From NCBI GenBank assembly GCA_020881915.1, contig JAJFPB010000006.1:4464001-4528000 (forward strand): a stretch of DNA of 64,000 bases, given 5' to 3'. Shown piece by piece: positions 1-9,719 of the stretch. Below the pieces are notes generated by a model. The model worked only from the letters and a program-made list of their open reading frames with translations. It was not told where the DNA came from and ran no database searches. The DNA comes from Paramyrothecium sp. XJ0827 (lineage: Eukaryota; Ascomycota; Sordariomycetes; Hypocreales; Stachybotryaceae). A program made the position numbers and the translations under genes. The first letter of the stretch is position 1; each line of letters begins with the position of its first letter.

Positions 1-353
1 TCTGACTGGACACAACCCTTGTGCCATGTAGGATTTCAAACAATAACTCATGTCCACACTTCACGACCCATCCGCGCATTTCCAGCTCTACTCGCGCTAT
101 GGGTCACATTAATGCCGTTGTCGCGCTCTGATAGCCGACTTGATAAGTTAGCGTTGTTTATAGGGAACTTTTAGCCAGAGTCCACGTCATTCAGAAGACA
201 ATAGGGAATAATTGTGGCTGCATTTTGATGCGATTAATGAAGAAAAGCAAGGATGAATAATCAATCCATTGTGAATTGTCAGGAAGCCGAGCGATATCGG
301 TATCACTAACACCAAAAATATAAAGGCAAGCTAGGTGCAAGGTAAAGACGACA
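1..353. other. Intergenic, no gene seen
   Basis: No open frame with recognisable protein similarity was found on either strand. The last part should hold the promoter of the small membrane-protein gene that begins at 354. Confidence 0.5.
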
Positions 354-809
354 ATGCCTTCACTCGACCAGAACGCTTCCCTTCTAGTTTCAGCTCTTTT
401 ATTCTCCTTCTACTCCACCTAAACCGTCGGAATCCTTACCGACTACTTGGTTCTTAGCGGCACAGCCCTTAACTATCTTGGTGCTTTCGAGGGCTTAAAG
501 GCAATTGTTGCGAACAAGAACCCCAAGCCTTCGTCTGGACCATTAGCACTATACTCCACCTTTGTTACCGGGGTAGCGGCTACGTTTGGAAGCATTTACC
601 CCTATCTTTTCTTTAACCCCGACCGAATTGTCCCTCTTCTGGCATTTGGAGCCTCTCTCAAGTATTGGGCTTACTTTAGTGCATTGTTAGCCTATCCGCG
701 TCACCAACTTCCCTATGCCCAATTCTTCCGGTTTGGCATTTTGAACGGCCTTGTCGGAACCATGCTCTGGATCGCATTCGCAGCACGATTCTTCGGCAAC
801 CACGCATGA
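354..809 (+). pseudogene. Small integral membrane protein, interrupted by an in-frame stop
   Basis: I do not recognise the family. An ATG at 354 opens 22 codons (MPSLDQNASLLVSALLFSFY...) and then meets TAA at 420-422. The same frame continues without another stop to 809, reading TVGILTDYLVLSGTALNYLG and onward, about 128 further residues. Hydrophobicity and composition run smoothly across the stop, so the two parts look like one protein of about 151 residues. The downstream part has three clear hydrophobic spans, around the motifs FVTGVAATFGSIYPYLFF, LLAFGASLKYWAYFSALLAY and GLVGTMLWIAFAARFF. No GT..AG intron removes the stop neatly. A CAA-to-TAA change (a CpA to TpA transition) would explain it. 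An alternative is a short protein starting at an internal codon. The reading of this as a broken gene is inference. Confidence 0.5.
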
Positions 810-1575
810 TGTATCGATGGCTACAAGTCAAGGACTTGAAAAAGCCATAGCAGAACAAAAGAATGCAGCAGCCTGCTGGCCCCAGAACTATCAGTGATAA
901 CTACTTTTGCGAGACGATATGCGTCTCTGGCGAATGGGACATGCTGGAAACCATGTATAGTGCACAGTCCGTCGCTGGTTTCGGGAAGTTCTAGCGGCCG
1001 TTCGCCTATCCAAAGGTATCTTAAACTGAGGCACTGGACTATTTCCATTGAGACACAATTCCTAAAACCAGCCAGAATTGAACATGATCTTGATAGCGCA
1101 CCTAAGAGCCAATGCCCTCACGTTATTTCTCTGTGTCTTCTCGTGTTTGGAAATGACGTCATTTCCTTCAAAGTATTGGATCGTCTTGTCCTTATTAGCC
1201 TCACCCTAAAAATTAATGCGGAAACCCTTTATCAAAAAAGGAGGAAGGTGCACAAGGATATTTAAACTTAGGTTATGATCAGTATCTTTTGAAGCATAAG
1301 GTAACTAGAGAAGTCTTCTAGGGTAGGAAGTGCTAGCCTCATACTAGCAACTAACTCGTACTCCCAACACAGAAAGTTTCAGAGGTAAGCTAAAGGCGAA
1401 GGATCAGAGCCCTGAGAACGGTCACCAAAAGACGGCCACTGCAAAGGAGCGCAGAGCAACTAGGAACCAGACAAATAATCGTTATCAGCTTTTCTAACAA
1501 CGTTCAGCCATCGAAGAGGTTTGGAGGGACCGGTTCCCATATCTCATGTATATTATAATCGGCCTACTCCCCAAA
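810..1575. other. Intergenic, no gene seen
   Basis: There is a 123-codon open frame at 894-1265 on the plus strand, but it has no recognisable domain, signal peptide or intron structure. I treat the stretch as non-coding. It contains the 3' flank of the saponin-hydrolase-like gene, which is read towards it. Confidence 0.5.
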
Positions 1576-3474
1576 TCAAGTTCCATTAGCAGGCTGTGTG
1601 TACACAACTCCATTAATCGTAGTCTTTATCTCTCCCGTCGCATTGATTTTATTTTCTCCAACCCTAATAGTAAGTTGGAATCCGCCAGGAGAAGACTTTC
1701 GCGTTGCGTTATCGATCCCTGTCTGGAAAAGATCAGATATCCACTCAATTCGCGTATTCCAAGGGCCGGGCTCAATCAGTGTGCCTTTCACTGACTCGTA
1801 ACCGTTGAGGGTTCTCTTGCCGTCCTTGGAGTAATTGGTATAGCTGGTTTGAACTGTGATAATGCAGCCCTGATTGTCCGGCAAAAGTGACACCTCCACG
1901 AATCCAGATTTTGTACTTTGCAGAGTGTAGTTGCCCGGCCGGAGTGATGGTTGCGTAGGGATAGCCGCGCCAGGCTGGTAGGGTGTGCCCCAGGGAATCT
2001 GGTTGGGAACTTTGAATACGGCTTTCGGTCTCGTTGGTTTTCGGTGGGTAAGCCGGGCAAGCATCACTCTGTAGTGCCGTCCGCCCTGTGCCGTTGACAC
2101 AGGGCAAGGGAGGGGGTTTACTCCACCGCAGTCAGGTGAAGTCACGATCGATTGCCAGTAAACGACCTTGGTACCATCCAAGGAGAAGGCAGGATCAGCT
2201 CTGCCATTCCAGTTAGGATCATTCACAGCCCCATAAGTACCATCTCCAGCTGCATTCACAAGTTGACCATAGTATGACTCGCGATCGCCATGTCTGTCAA
2301 GCAAAATTGGCTGGAAGAAGCGGCGCCCACCATTGTTGCGGGTCGCAGCAGCCATGATGACTGTAACAGAGTCTATCAAGGGCGGGACGTCACGAAGACC
2401 AGCTAGCCACATCTGACGGTCCGTGGGCCGGTTGTCCATTGCAACGAACCACTTATCATCCGCAGCAAAAGCAACCGGATCAACGTAGCCAGGGTGGCTG
2501 GTAAGTCGACGAGTAACACCGGTCGTAAGATGGGTGGCAAGGATATCAATATTATTCGCCTCCAATGGAGAGCCAATGTAGAGGACCTCATTGCCACTTC
2601 CGCTGAAGCCTCGAAGCTCGGAAACAATGATGGCATCTTCATTCAATACGATCCTGGACCCATTGATAGAGAAACGACCGTCGCTGTTGGGCTTGACCAG
2701 CGCATTGACATCCACTATATCATAGCGAGGGACGCGCAGCTCCCCAGTGGAAGGACTTGGGTTGAACTCTAGTCGCCCTAGGAAGGCGACCTGAGAACCT
2801 TCAGGCGTAAAGGAGCTGAAGCCGAGATGCGTCCCGTCTGGATGCAGGCGTAGCTCGCGGGGCGCTCCAGGAGCTCCCGAGTCATTGACCGTTATGCTCC
2901 AATGAATTGGGTAGATATGTGCTCGTTCGGGGGTACACGCTGCGTCTTGTATCAGCACCCCGTCACAATCCAAAACATTGTGGCCCCAGAGAACCTTGTC
3001 GCCGCTTCGATAAACAAATGGGTAGTCCCTCTGCGCATCGAGGCCTAGGGACTGCTGAGCAGGTACACCACAACTGAGGCACTTCCAGGCATCGCCGTTG
3101 GGGAACTTGGTCCCGTCAGCCTTGACTAGGATGACCTGCTCTCCTTGGTATACGTTGGCCGCATCAGGGGCTGCAGGGGCGCCGACGAATTCCACATTGA
3201 CTACGACATGGTTGCCGTCAGGTGTGAACCCCCCAGCCTGGAAGGTATGATCGCCCAGGGATGGTGAGATGCAACCGGTTCGCTTGGGGTTGATAGTTGC
3301 GTTGCATGCGCCAGCTGCATCACTCCACGAAACCGGAGGCAGCGGGAGCTCGATGATGTCTACCGGCTCTGGCTGGGGAGGCCGCGGCAGCGATTCTGCT
3401 CGATCTTCAAGGGCAGCGCCATGGCCGACACTGAACAGTGCACCCGATATGAACACGGAGACGAACCCGCGCAT
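1576..3474 (-). CDS. Secreted TolB-like beta-propeller glycosidase, saponin-hydrolase-like
   Basis: Single exon, 632 residues, ATG at 3474. The N-terminus (MRGFVSVFISGALFSVGHGA) is a signal peptide, so the protein is probably secreted. The body has repeated propeller-blade motifs such as FTPDGNHVVVNVEF, FTPEGSQVAFLGRL and FSLDGTKVVYWQ, as in TolB/WD40-like propellers. Length, conserved Cys residues (WKCLSCG, NVLDCDG, CGGVNPLPCPV) and the C-terminal TTINGVVYTQPANGT resemble, from memory, fungal saponin hydrolases. Those enzymes cleave the bond between the triterpene aglycone and the glucuronic-acid-linked sugar chain of soyasaponins. There are several N-glycosylation sequons. The gene is intact and heads a cluster with GH88, DUF2264, a sugar porter and GH78, which fits processing of the released sugar chain. 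The propeller fold is more certain than the substrate; a generic secreted TolB-like protein remains possible. Confidence 0.65.
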   Translation of the reverse strand: MRGFVSVFISGALFSVGHGAALEDRAESLPRPPQPEPVDIIELPLPPVSWSDAAGACNATINPKRTGCISPSLGDHTFQAGGFTPDGNHVVVNVEFVGAPAAPDAANVYQGEQVILVKADGTKFPNGDAWKCLSCGVPAQQSLGLDAQRDYPFVYRSGDKVLWGHNVLDCDGVLIQDAACTPERAHIYPIHWSITVNDSGAPGAPRELRLHPDGTHLGFSSFTPEGSQVAFLGRLEFNPSPSTGELRVPRYDIVDVNALVKPNSDGRFSINGSRIVLNEDAIIVSELRGFSGSGNEVLYIGSPLEANNIDILATHLTTGVTRRLTSHPGYVDPVAFAADDKWFVAMDNRPTDRQMWLAGLRDVPPLIDSVTVIMAAATRNNGGRRFFQPILLDRHGDRESYYGQLVNAAGDGTYGAVNDPNWNGRADPAFSLDGTKVVYWQSIVTSPDCGGVNPLPCPVSTAQGGRHYRVMLARLTHRKPTRPKAVFKVPNQIPWGTPYQPGAAIPTQPSLRPGNYTLQSTKSGFVEVSLLPDNQGCIITVQTSYTNYSKDGKRTLNGYESVKGTLIEPGPWNTRIEWISDLFQTGIDNATRKSSPGGFQLTIRVGENKINATGEIKTTINGVVYTQPANGT

Positions 3475-4706
3475 ATTGAAGGAGGAAGAAGAGCGTTTTT
3501 AGGGGCGTTATGTTTGCCTATCGCGCCGTAGCTCGATGCGTTGGTGAGTTATTGCCTATGATGTTCTTCTTCATCGATGACAGTCGCATCGCCGGCTTTA
3601 TAAGATTTGTCTTCAATGCTTCGCAGTCATGTGTCAAGGCCAGGTTCAGGATTGGACGGCGGTGCTACGACCATTCACAAACTATTCATGCAGGAGATGC
3701 TCATTCGCACCCACCACATAGTCAGCCGAGACTTGGCATCTACAGCTACTCTTGTGTTTGCCTACTACATCGGGATAGCCACGGCAGTGGAAAAGCAATG
3801 AAAGATGCGGGGTGACGCCCTCCACGTAGCACCTCGTGGGGAAGCATCTCCACATTTCTCCACGAAATTTGAAAGACATTAAAGTAACACAAACCAATAG
3901 TATTCTCAGTGGAGAGTAAGGAGGTCATGGAACGTTCCCGAGCTAGGCAGCCCGGGACGGACGAATCTTCCGGGGCCCGGACGATTCCACGGCGGCCGGA
4001 CAAAAGCTAGCCGGTGTGCCCAAATTTCGCGTGCTTGGCCCGGTGTTCAAGCTGAAGGCATTTGCTATTTTGCCGTCAGGCACTTTTGATATTCACATGG
4101 AGCATTGCTACTTTGTTAGCGCAGAAAAACCAAACTCTACACCCAAGGTCCATTACGTCTCACCTAAGACGTTGTGCTCTAAACCTCGCCTTTTTTGCAC
4201 ACTTTTCAGGCCCAGAATTCAACTTGGTTAGTTTTAACAGTCATGAGCATCAATTGAGAGGTAGCCATAAAATACTATATTGAAATACCAAAAAGAGCCT
4301 CCCTGACTTTTTCTTCTGCAAATTTGGCCCCCCAAATTTTAAGGTACGTCTACTGGCTGCTCTATAGGGTAAGTGGTAAGTAAAAGCAATCTATCCCAAG
4401 GCTTCGCTTCCCGGGCAGCAAGTCAAGGACCTAACCAGCCAACTGGTGATTCCTCCTCGTGGGCAAGAAGCTATGCTAGAGGGCACATCATTCTACAGCC
4501 AGTCGCGGGAGCTGGGCAAGACCTCTTGTTTGAATGGTCAAATAATGACAAAAAAGTGATCTTTTACAAACCTGAACAGTAAACGTCCGAAAGCCACATC
4601 AGTTCCTAATCATTTTTCAGTTTCCACACAGGGTTCCTGGTATGACTTGTCTAAATGCTCTAGGTGAAGCGTATGCTACTAATTCTCTTTGATTTCGTGT
4701 CTAGTT
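3475..4706. other. Intergenic, includes upstream region of the saponin-hydrolase-like gene
   Basis: No convincing gene on either strand. The part next to 3474 should be the promoter of the saponin-hydrolase-like gene. A GC-rich patch at 3950-4010 stands out and contains a CGG-N9-CCG motif. The part from about 4020 to 4700 lies 3' of the GH88 gene and shows nothing I can name. Confidence 0.5.
3958..3972. promoter_or_regulatory. CGG-N9-CCG motif, possible Zn(II)2Cys6 regulator site
   Basis: CGG (3958-3960) and CCG (3970-3972) are separated by nine bases, ACGAATCTT. Everted or inverted CGG triplets are the usual targets of Zn(II)2Cys6 dimers. The site lies about 485 bp upstream of the saponin-hydrolase-like ATG. 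The core GAATCTTC recurs, as its reverse complement, in the palindrome at 6471-6488 in the GH88/DUF2264 promoter. GACGGACGAA recurs at 16181-16190 upstream of GH78. Function is inferred. Confidence 0.3.
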
Positions 4707-6282
4707 CTATGCGTATCTTAGCTGCAACAACCGGTTGCCAAACTCGATCAAATAGTAATCAGCATAGACGAGCCCATGATCAGCGCTACGAACGCGGCTC
4801 TGCTCGTTCCACGTCACTGTGGAATTACGCAGGATGGCGTCAAATCGGCTCTCGTTGGCACCTTCGCTGACTGTTGAGATCTCCCCGTTCAAGTCGAGTC
4901 GAATCCTCGCCCGCTCGCTAGATACGGACAACCTTATTGTATCCTCAACAATTTTGACAGCGCCGCCCAAATACCGCTCGGCTTGTGTACAAAGGCCTTG
5001 TGCAAGCAGTGACTGGGCCAAAATCAACATTCCGTTTGCAGCAATAAGACCAGCTGACACGTCCCGTAAGGGTCGGTCTGTATGTTCGATTGGGGCGTCA
5101 AAGTCCCATAGCGGAACATATCTCCCAGCCTTGACAACACTGCCTGCTTCCATCGCTAATGGCACCTCGACATAGTCAGGTGCCTCCTCCAGCTTCAGTA
5201 GAAAATATTCAGCAAGCCCACATGCTGCATCCAGAAAGATTTCGTCACCGGCCCAGGCGAAAGCCTGAGAGTATCCCATTATGGCCCACGCCTGGCCCCG
5301 TGACCATGTGGAGGATGGTGCGAACCCCTGTGCCGTACGGACCTCCTTTATCTGACCTGTCGCCGGATTGAAGTTTACCACGTGGCAAGTGCTATACAAA
5401 ATGCCACTGTAGCCCTGCCGGGTAGAAGTGGACTCAGGTCGAAGGTGGGAACGCAAGAGGGTCTTGGCGTGGGTGACAGCCGCGTCAGCCAGGAAAGTGT
5501 AGCCGCAGTGAGCAGCGGCGTAAAAGAGAAGCTCGAGATTACAAAGCGAATCCACTATCACAAGAAAGTTGTCGTCCATGCTCTGGATGTCGACGCCTTC
5601 CTGCCAGGTGAGCGCATCCCATGACCGCAGGGCGCCTACGGAAGCATTGAAGCGCGAGTATAAACTTGCAGCAGCCGTTCGAATGGCGTCCAGTGCGCTG
5701 CGGTCGTGTAGAAGCTCCCAGCGCGGCCGCATATGTGGCATTATCATGAATCCCAGATCATGCGTGTCGGTGCGGCCGGCCATGCCGGTGAGCGGTTCCG
5801 ACCATACCTTGCCAAGTGCTCCGAGCTTGTCTCGTATTCTGGAAAGATGTAACCGACCGTCTTGGAATCGCATACTGGCAGGATACTTAATGGCTCTCTC
5901 TAGGAGTAGGTACAAGCTTCCAGGAAAGAAGCCGCATGTCCAGAACTCCTTGAGCCGCCACTTGTACATTCCTTCGTTCTCGCCCGACTGAGGCACAAGC
6001 TCTGGATAGTGTGTTGGCAAGCCCTGAGGCTCTGTTAGTTTCTTCTCGACGGTGTGAAAGCCGCCTTTGACTTACATCCTTGTTCAGGTTCTCTACGGCA
6101 ACCCGCAGGATTTTGGCCGTAATGTTCTCAGAGTAAAGCAAGCTTGAAGCCAAACCCTTGGGACTCTGACAATCAACCGAGACAATGCCCTGTTTAGACC
6201 ATGGGGTGCTTGCGTGTCCCTTAACATTTGTGACCGGCACAGCCGTCGGCTGGCAGATGTCGTTAGACTTGCTCGGTGTCAT
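4707..6282 (-). CDS. GH88 unsaturated glucuronyl hydrolase-like protein
   Basis: Two exons, 6282-6076 and 6023-4707, joined across a 52-nt intron (6075-6024) with donor GTAAGT, branch site CTAAC and acceptor CAG. The product is about 507 residues. GH88 enzymes remove a 4,5-unsaturated uronic acid from the non-reducing end of oligosaccharides by hydrating its double bond. Family landmarks are visible: FWTCGFFPGSLY, RTDTHDLGF (first catalytic Asp region), VDSLCNLELLFYAA (second catalytic Asp region), STWSRGQAWAIMGYSQAF, PLWDFDAP, DVSAGLIAANGMLIL and the C-terminal DHGLVYADYYLIEFGNRLL. No signal peptide is seen, so it probably acts in the cytosol. The start at 6282 was chosen because the frame is open and family-like after it; an in-frame upstream Met at 6423 is possible. 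It is divergent from the DUF2264 gene and shares its promoter region. GH105 is a related alternative, but the motifs suit GH88 better. Confidence 0.85.
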
Positions 6283-6853
6283 GGCAGTTGCGTAACTCAG
6301 CTCTGCTGTGTAGCGGATAGCCCAGAGCCGGAGTACCGTATTGATTGGTTCCCTTCTTTTAACGCCGTAGATTTGGACATTAGCCGGACTGGACGATCGT
6401 CCGGTTTCCGAAGTTCTCCACAATTCGTTGATCTATGTGCGTCAGTCTTGCCGGTCGAATGCTACGGTGACGGCCGAAGATTCGGCCGGGCCGGCCTCTT
6501 ACCCCGCGACAAATTACGATCAGAACTCACGTTTGTGCCCTGGCCTTGAAGTGATCCAGTTCTCATCTCAAGGCCCTCATACACAAGTCAGTGTAGCCTA
6601 GGCTTCTCAGCACGGCTAAATACATCGAAGCTGCGGGTCAATCACCCGTGATCTAGTCTAGTCTAGGACTTGAATTACCGAGAATTACCGTGACATGAGG
6701 CAGGAATTTGTGTAAGTATTCTACCACCAAAACTTCGGCTCGAACGCAGGCCTACTTCGTTAGGCTCATCATAAGACACTCGGGTTACCAGGGCCCTGGT
6801 ACAGAAATATATGCTCATTGCCGTTGCTGCCACCGTGCTTCGAAACGCAGAAA
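6283..6853. promoter_or_regulatory. Bidirectional promoter of GH88 and DUF2264 genes with GC palindromes
   Basis: This 571-bp gap separates two divergent starts (6282 minus, 6854 plus). It holds two conspicuous inverted repeats: GGACGATCGTCC at 6391-6402, extended by CCGG on both sides, and CGGCCGAA-GA-TTCGGCCG at 6471-6488, followed at once by GGGCCGGCC. CGG/CCG half-sites of this kind are typical binding sites of Zn(II)2Cys6 regulators, and such a regulator is encoded in the same cluster. The assignment to that regulator is inference. Confidence 0.45.
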
Positions 6854-9157
6854 ATGCCTCCGCTTCCTGGGTTCTCCGACAACCCCCTGAGGACTCGTGA
6901 AGAAACAGTGACAGCCAGCATTGCGCTGATTGCGCCGCTACTGCCATACTTCTCCCCAGGCCGAGCACGTGTACGGATACCCGTAACCATCGGCACACAC
7001 TTCGACGAGACAGCGGCTCAGCTTGAGGGGTTTGCTCGTCCGCTCTTTGTCGTTGCCGCGTTGCTCCACGGGCGCCACCCGCTCGATGGGCAACTACAGT
7101 CCTGGTTCGATGGCTTCGTGACGGGCACAGATCCTGAGCACCCGGAGTACTGGGGAGCTATATCCGACAAGGATCAGCGCATGGTTGGGGCGGAGATGAT
7201 TGCGTTTGCGCTGCTTGCCGCGCCACGGGAGACCCTCTGGGATCGCTTTGACAGCAGGACCCAGTCCAACATAATACAATGGCTGTCCGCGCTGCAAGAC
7301 AAGGATATCTACACGTCCAATTGGCTCTGGTTTCGCGTCATGTCCAGTATCGCTCTGATCAAGGTATGCGGTGAGAACCGGGCACACTTCCAGGAGCAGA
7401 TGGATGCAGACCTCAAGCTGCTGGATGCCATGTACTTGCAGGACGGTTGGTCTAGCGACGGCATCTGGCCGGATGCAGAGGATGTACTTGCAACGGACGA
7501 GGAGCTCTTTGCTGCAACTGGGAAGAGAAATCAGCGGTTTTGGTCTCGTCAAGCCGAATACTACTCAGGTAGTTTCGCCATCCAGTTCAGCCAACTGTTG
7601 TTCGTCAAATTTGCCGCCGACATGGATCCGGGCAGAGCTGCGAGATATTGTCAGCAAGCGAGAGACTTTGGCAGTCAATTCTGGAGATATTTTGACAATG
7701 AAGGTAAGCACGATATCCCGAATTCGAACCAGCAAGCGTAGCTGACGATATCATAAAGGCGCCACGATCCCCTTCGGTCGCTCACTAACGTACCGGTTTG
7801 CCTGCGCTGGGTTCTTTGCAGCTGTCGTATTTGCCGAGGTTGATGCACTCCCGGGTCCCCTGTCTGAACCAGGCGCACTCAAAGGATATCTCCTGAGACA
7901 TCTGCGATGGTGGGCAAGACGTTCGGACGACATTTTCTATCCTGACGGTACCATGAACATCGGGTGGCTATACCCGTGAGTGGAAACCCTAGCACTGAGA
8001 CCTATCCGATTTCCGGACTGATGTGGTTGCTTCTGATAGAAACATGTTTCTGAGCGAGGACTATAACTCACCGCAGTCCGTACTGGGCTCTGAAATCATT
8101 CATTGTTGTTGCACTTGGGGCAGACCACCCATTTTGGAGCGATGCCGAGAGAAATTGTGATGATGGGAACCACGGAGGAGTGGCATATCTGCCAGCACCG
8201 CGTCAGCTCCTGTGCAATCATCCCTCCGGCAACCATCACTTCTTGTTGAATCCCTCTCAGTTCCTAACCCGACCTTTCAAGAATTTCAAGAATGCGACTG
8301 CCAAGTACTGCAAGTTCGCTTACTCGTCAGCCTTCACATTCTCGCTTACGGTGGGCAACGTTGTTAGTAGCCAACTTGCGCCAGATAACGCCCTCTTGCT
8401 CAGTCGAGACGGAACCGAAACGTGGGCCACAAAGGTCTGCTGCACAGACGCAAAAGTCGGCAGCACAACCGTATTTTCAAGTACAGTTGCAACGGAGCAG
8501 CTGCCGGTAGTGAGCGCCCGGTGGTATCCCTGGGCAAACCGGCAAGTTTCTGTCGTAACAACCCTTATTCCGCCGTCGAATCGGTGGCCCGACTGGCATG
8601 TCAGAGTGCACAGAATCGAGATACACCAGGGTGTTCTAGATTCTCTATACATGTTAGAAGGCGGCTTCAGTATCGCAGGACGTCGAAGATCAGATGGGCT
8701 GCTGGTTCCCGGGCTGTCGCTAGACAAGCTGGGCTCTAATCCGCAATTGGGCGCGGTTGAAGGTGTATACCAGCCAGCGGGCCAAAACAAGATCGTCATC
8801 CTCTCATCAGCGGGAGCATCTGGGGTCGCAGTTGAATCGATGCGCCAAGGTGTCTCGTTGGATAGCAAAAAGCCAATTACTAACGTAACCACCATCAAGG
8901 CTGAGGCGAATACTAATCTGACCACAGCTCGTACAATGATGCCAATTGCTGAACACAAGATACAAGACATCGGTGTTGGCACTGAAATTTTCCTTGTCAT
9001 GAAAGTGTTTGCACTTTCAACAGAGGCCAACGGTAGTCGGCAGATTTCGGGTAAAACCGTTCTAGAGAGGTTTACAGATCAACCACAAGTGAGGATTTCT
9101 TCTACCGCAAATCAAAAAAGCAGTCTTGGGGTAGAGTATATAGAAGTATTAGTCTAA
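6854..9157 (+). pseudogene. DUF2264-domain protein, frameshifted
   Basis: Three exons: 6854-7703, 7759-7975 and 8040-9157, with introns of 55 nt (GTAAGC..AAG) and 64 nt (GTGAGT..TAG). The start at 6854 gives MPPLPGFSDNPLRTREE, the usual DUF2264 beginning; no signal peptide. Hallmarks include [52 protein letters not shown] and IGWLYPNMFLSEDYNSP. I recall DUF2264 proteins being linked to CAZy family GH154, which includes beta-glucuronidases; this needs checking. In exon 3 the conserved stretch breaks. NSP ends at 8073, one base follows, and SPYWALKSFIVVALG continues from 8075 in another frame, with about two bases missing. Read as written, translation stops near 8160, leaving roughly 395 of 728 residues. 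Downstream of the shift the frame is open to 9157 with good family character. Recent inactivation or a sequencing error are both possible. Confidence 0.75.
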
Positions 9158-9719
9158 CAGCCCTGAATTACAACTAGAGGATTGAATTCTGATGGGAGTA
9201 CCATTGCGTACTTTCTGCTGCTTCCATTCATCAAGTTATGCTACTAGAACATTTCTACTCTGACAAGCTAGTCCTCCCGGCAAGTTTAACCCCTGCTTGA
9301 CGCTGTAGTCTATTATAACCCATCAAATCTCTGCATATCTTCAACATCTATGGCAAATCTTTGTTCCATTGACATTGCTCAGCAAACAAAATTTATTGAA
9401 AAGCCTCGTTATGACGAGAACCAAGCACAGGCGACTGCATCCCGGCACCGCACATTCAGGAAACATCCTTTCTGAACTCAAACCTCCCAATACCAGTCTT
9501 TTCAGAACATTACTTGAATAGCTGCCGTACCGTCATTGGGTACGGAGAGATAAGCGACGAGGAACTAAGAGGTAAAGGTTCAAATGAGAATGAAGCAGCA
9601 GTCAGTCAAATCCGTATAATTGACCTATCCAGCGGTCACTGCTTAGAAATAACGAAACGAGAGCCAGCTGCTCCTGCCCACCCAAGGAGCGTTTGGAAAT
9701 GTTCCGTCTCTACCATGTT
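9158..9719. other. Intergenic between two converging genes
   Basis: This is the 3' flank of both the DUF2264 gene (plus) and the sugar transporter (minus). No gene is seen; an open frame at 9514-9882 runs over the transporter's last exon and is a shadow. Confidence 0.5.

Noticed and set aside
894..1265. 123-codon open frame on the plus strand
   Set aside because: No domain, signal peptide or intron pattern; composition like the surrounding intergenic DNA.
3510..3815. Open frame upstream of the saponin-hydrolase-like gene
   Set aside because: It overlaps another frame at 3607-3801 and looks like promoter DNA of the minus-strand gene; no recognisable protein.
4707..6282. Assignment of the glucuronyl hydrolase to GH105
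   Set aside because: The THDLGF, VDSLCNLELLF and C-terminal HGLVYADYY motifs fit GH88 better, though the two families share a fold.
6818..6853. Upstream extension of the DUF2264 protein to 6818
   Set aside because: It would start with TTG; the ATG at 6854 gives the family's normal N-terminus.
8320..9030. 236-codon minus-strand frame opposite the DUF2264 gene
   Set aside because: It is antisense to a clearly recognised coding exon; no domain of its own.
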